The notes below the pieces were generated by a model, which was given only the letters and a program-made list of their open reading frames with translations, was not told the DNA's origin and searched no databases. Positions 32,276-32,767 of a stretch of 32,767 bases of DNA are shown here, one piece after another. Numbering within the stretch: position 1 is the stretch's first letter; every line of letters begins with the position of its first letter. Location of the stretch: NCBI GenBank assembly GCA_002281095.1, contig NCFI01000010.1, positions 1 through 32,767 of the forward strand, written 5' to 3'. The translations under genes and the position numbers were made by a program. The stretch comes from Thiotrichales bacterium 35-46-9 (GTDB taxonomy: Bacteria; Pseudomonadota; Gammaproteobacteria; Thiomicrospirales; Thiomicrospiraceae).

Positions 32276-32635
32276 GAGTGGATTAAACAATCGCTGGCAG
32301 GTAACTGCTGGAGGAAAGTCCGGGCTCCATAGGGCAGGATGCTAGGTAACGCCTAGGCAGCGCGAGCTGACGGAAAGTGCAACAGAGAGCTGAACCGCCG
32401 AAGTAACGCAAGTTACTGGTAAGGGTGAAAAGGTGCGGTAAGAGCGCACCGCAGGACTGGCAACAGGACTGGCAGGGTAAACCCCATCCGGAGCAAGACC
32501 AAATAGGGGAACCATTCATGCTTGCATGAATAGAGATGGCCCATCTCGTTCCCGGGTAGGTTGCTACAGGTGTTGAGCGATCAACATCGCAGACGAATGA
32601 TTGTTCACGACAGAACCCGGCTTATCGATCCACTC
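32276..32635 (+). ncRNA. rnpB: RNase P RNA, class A
   Basis: About 360 bases. P1 pairs GAGTGGAT (32276-32283) with ATCCACTC (32628-32635). Conserved core blocks occur in order: GAGGAAAGTCCGGGCTCC, then AACAGAGAGCTGAACCGCC, GGGTGAAAAGGTGCGGTAAG, GGTAAACCCCATCCGGAGCA, and near the 3' end ACGACAGAACCCGGCTTAT. It is the catalytic RNA that trims tRNA 5' ends. The ends are set by P1 and are accurate to a few bases. Confidence 0.97.
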
Positions 32636-32672
32636 AATTTCTCTCTTTTTTCTGCTGAAACTGTCGCTTTTT

Positions 32673-32700
32673 TTGAGCCTTTTGCTCAATTTTTCTTTTT
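32673..32700 (+). terminator. Rho-independent terminator downstream of rnpB
   Basis: TTGAGC (32673-32678), loop CTTTT, GCTCAA (32684-32689), then a long T-rich run. The short stem with a strong T-tract fits an intrinsic terminator for rnpB. The remaining bases to the window end are AT-rich with no gene seen. Confidence 0.75.
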
Positions 32701-32767
32701 TCTTCATCGCGTTTTTGTCAATCTCATATTTTGCATGACTGTCTTCTTGTATGTATTTTGTTTAGTC

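Noticed and set aside
1-32767. CRISPR arrays, insertion sequences, prophage or integrase genes
   Set aside because: No regularly spaced direct repeats, transposase motifs or phage genes were found by reading both strands.

Overview
The window looks like chromosome of a sulfur-oxidising gammaproteobacterium. It has moderate GC and dense genes, with short gaps and many ATGA start/stop overlaps. Two things point there. The first is the gene order rsmI <- -> lpoA-yraN-dolP-like, with rnpB beyond rsmI, which matches the enterobacterial yraL/yraM region. The second is a soxXYZA thiosulfate-oxidation cluster of the kind found in Thiotrichales-like bacteria. The placement is by inference only; no 16S rRNA is present. 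I see no insertion sequence, prophage, CRISPR array or obvious island.

Layout. 1-3936 (minus): purD (its last few codons are cut off by the window edge), a thioredoxin-like/MsrB fusion lipoprotein, purH and fis. 4042-4864: a YfaE-like ferredoxin (+), rpsT (-) and a candidate 21-residue ORF with a strong ribosome binding site. 4934-11234 (+): a seven-gene overlapping run of a TauE/SafE permease, a secreted unknown, a TtcA-like PP-loop enzyme, an LpxL/HtrB-family acyltransferase, a large MscS-type channel, a methyltransferase and gmhA. 11315-15562 (+): a tight four-gene signalling unit of a DUF3369-type response regulator, a membrane histidine kinase, a porin-like barrel and a short PstS-like periplasmic protein. 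15546-18167 (-): ispB, a DedA protein and a secreted unknown. 18270-24244 (+): rlmKL, tRNA-Gln, prs, rplY with a structured leader, pth and ychF. 24312-31135 (-): queE, then soxXYZA, then the envelope-maintenance set bepA, dolP-like, yraN and lpoA. 31173-32635 (+): rsmI and the RNase P RNA gene, with a terminator near the right edge.

Functionally the window is mostly housekeeping (purines, translation, rRNA/tRNA modification) plus envelope biogenesis and sulfur metabolism. SoxXA and SoxYZ provide the sulfur-loading part of periplasmic thiosulfate oxidation; SoxB and SoxCD are not here. The TauE/SafE permease could export sulfite or a related anion, but it is far away and the link is speculative.

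The least expected signals are non-coding. A pair of roughly 115-bp structured repeats lies downstream of dedA and of rsmI. A second pair of GTGAGG-type imperfect palindromes lies by purH and pth. A 10-bp perfect hairpin sits between soxZ and soxA. The best candidate for an under-described protein system is the regulator/kinase/porin/PstS-like operon.
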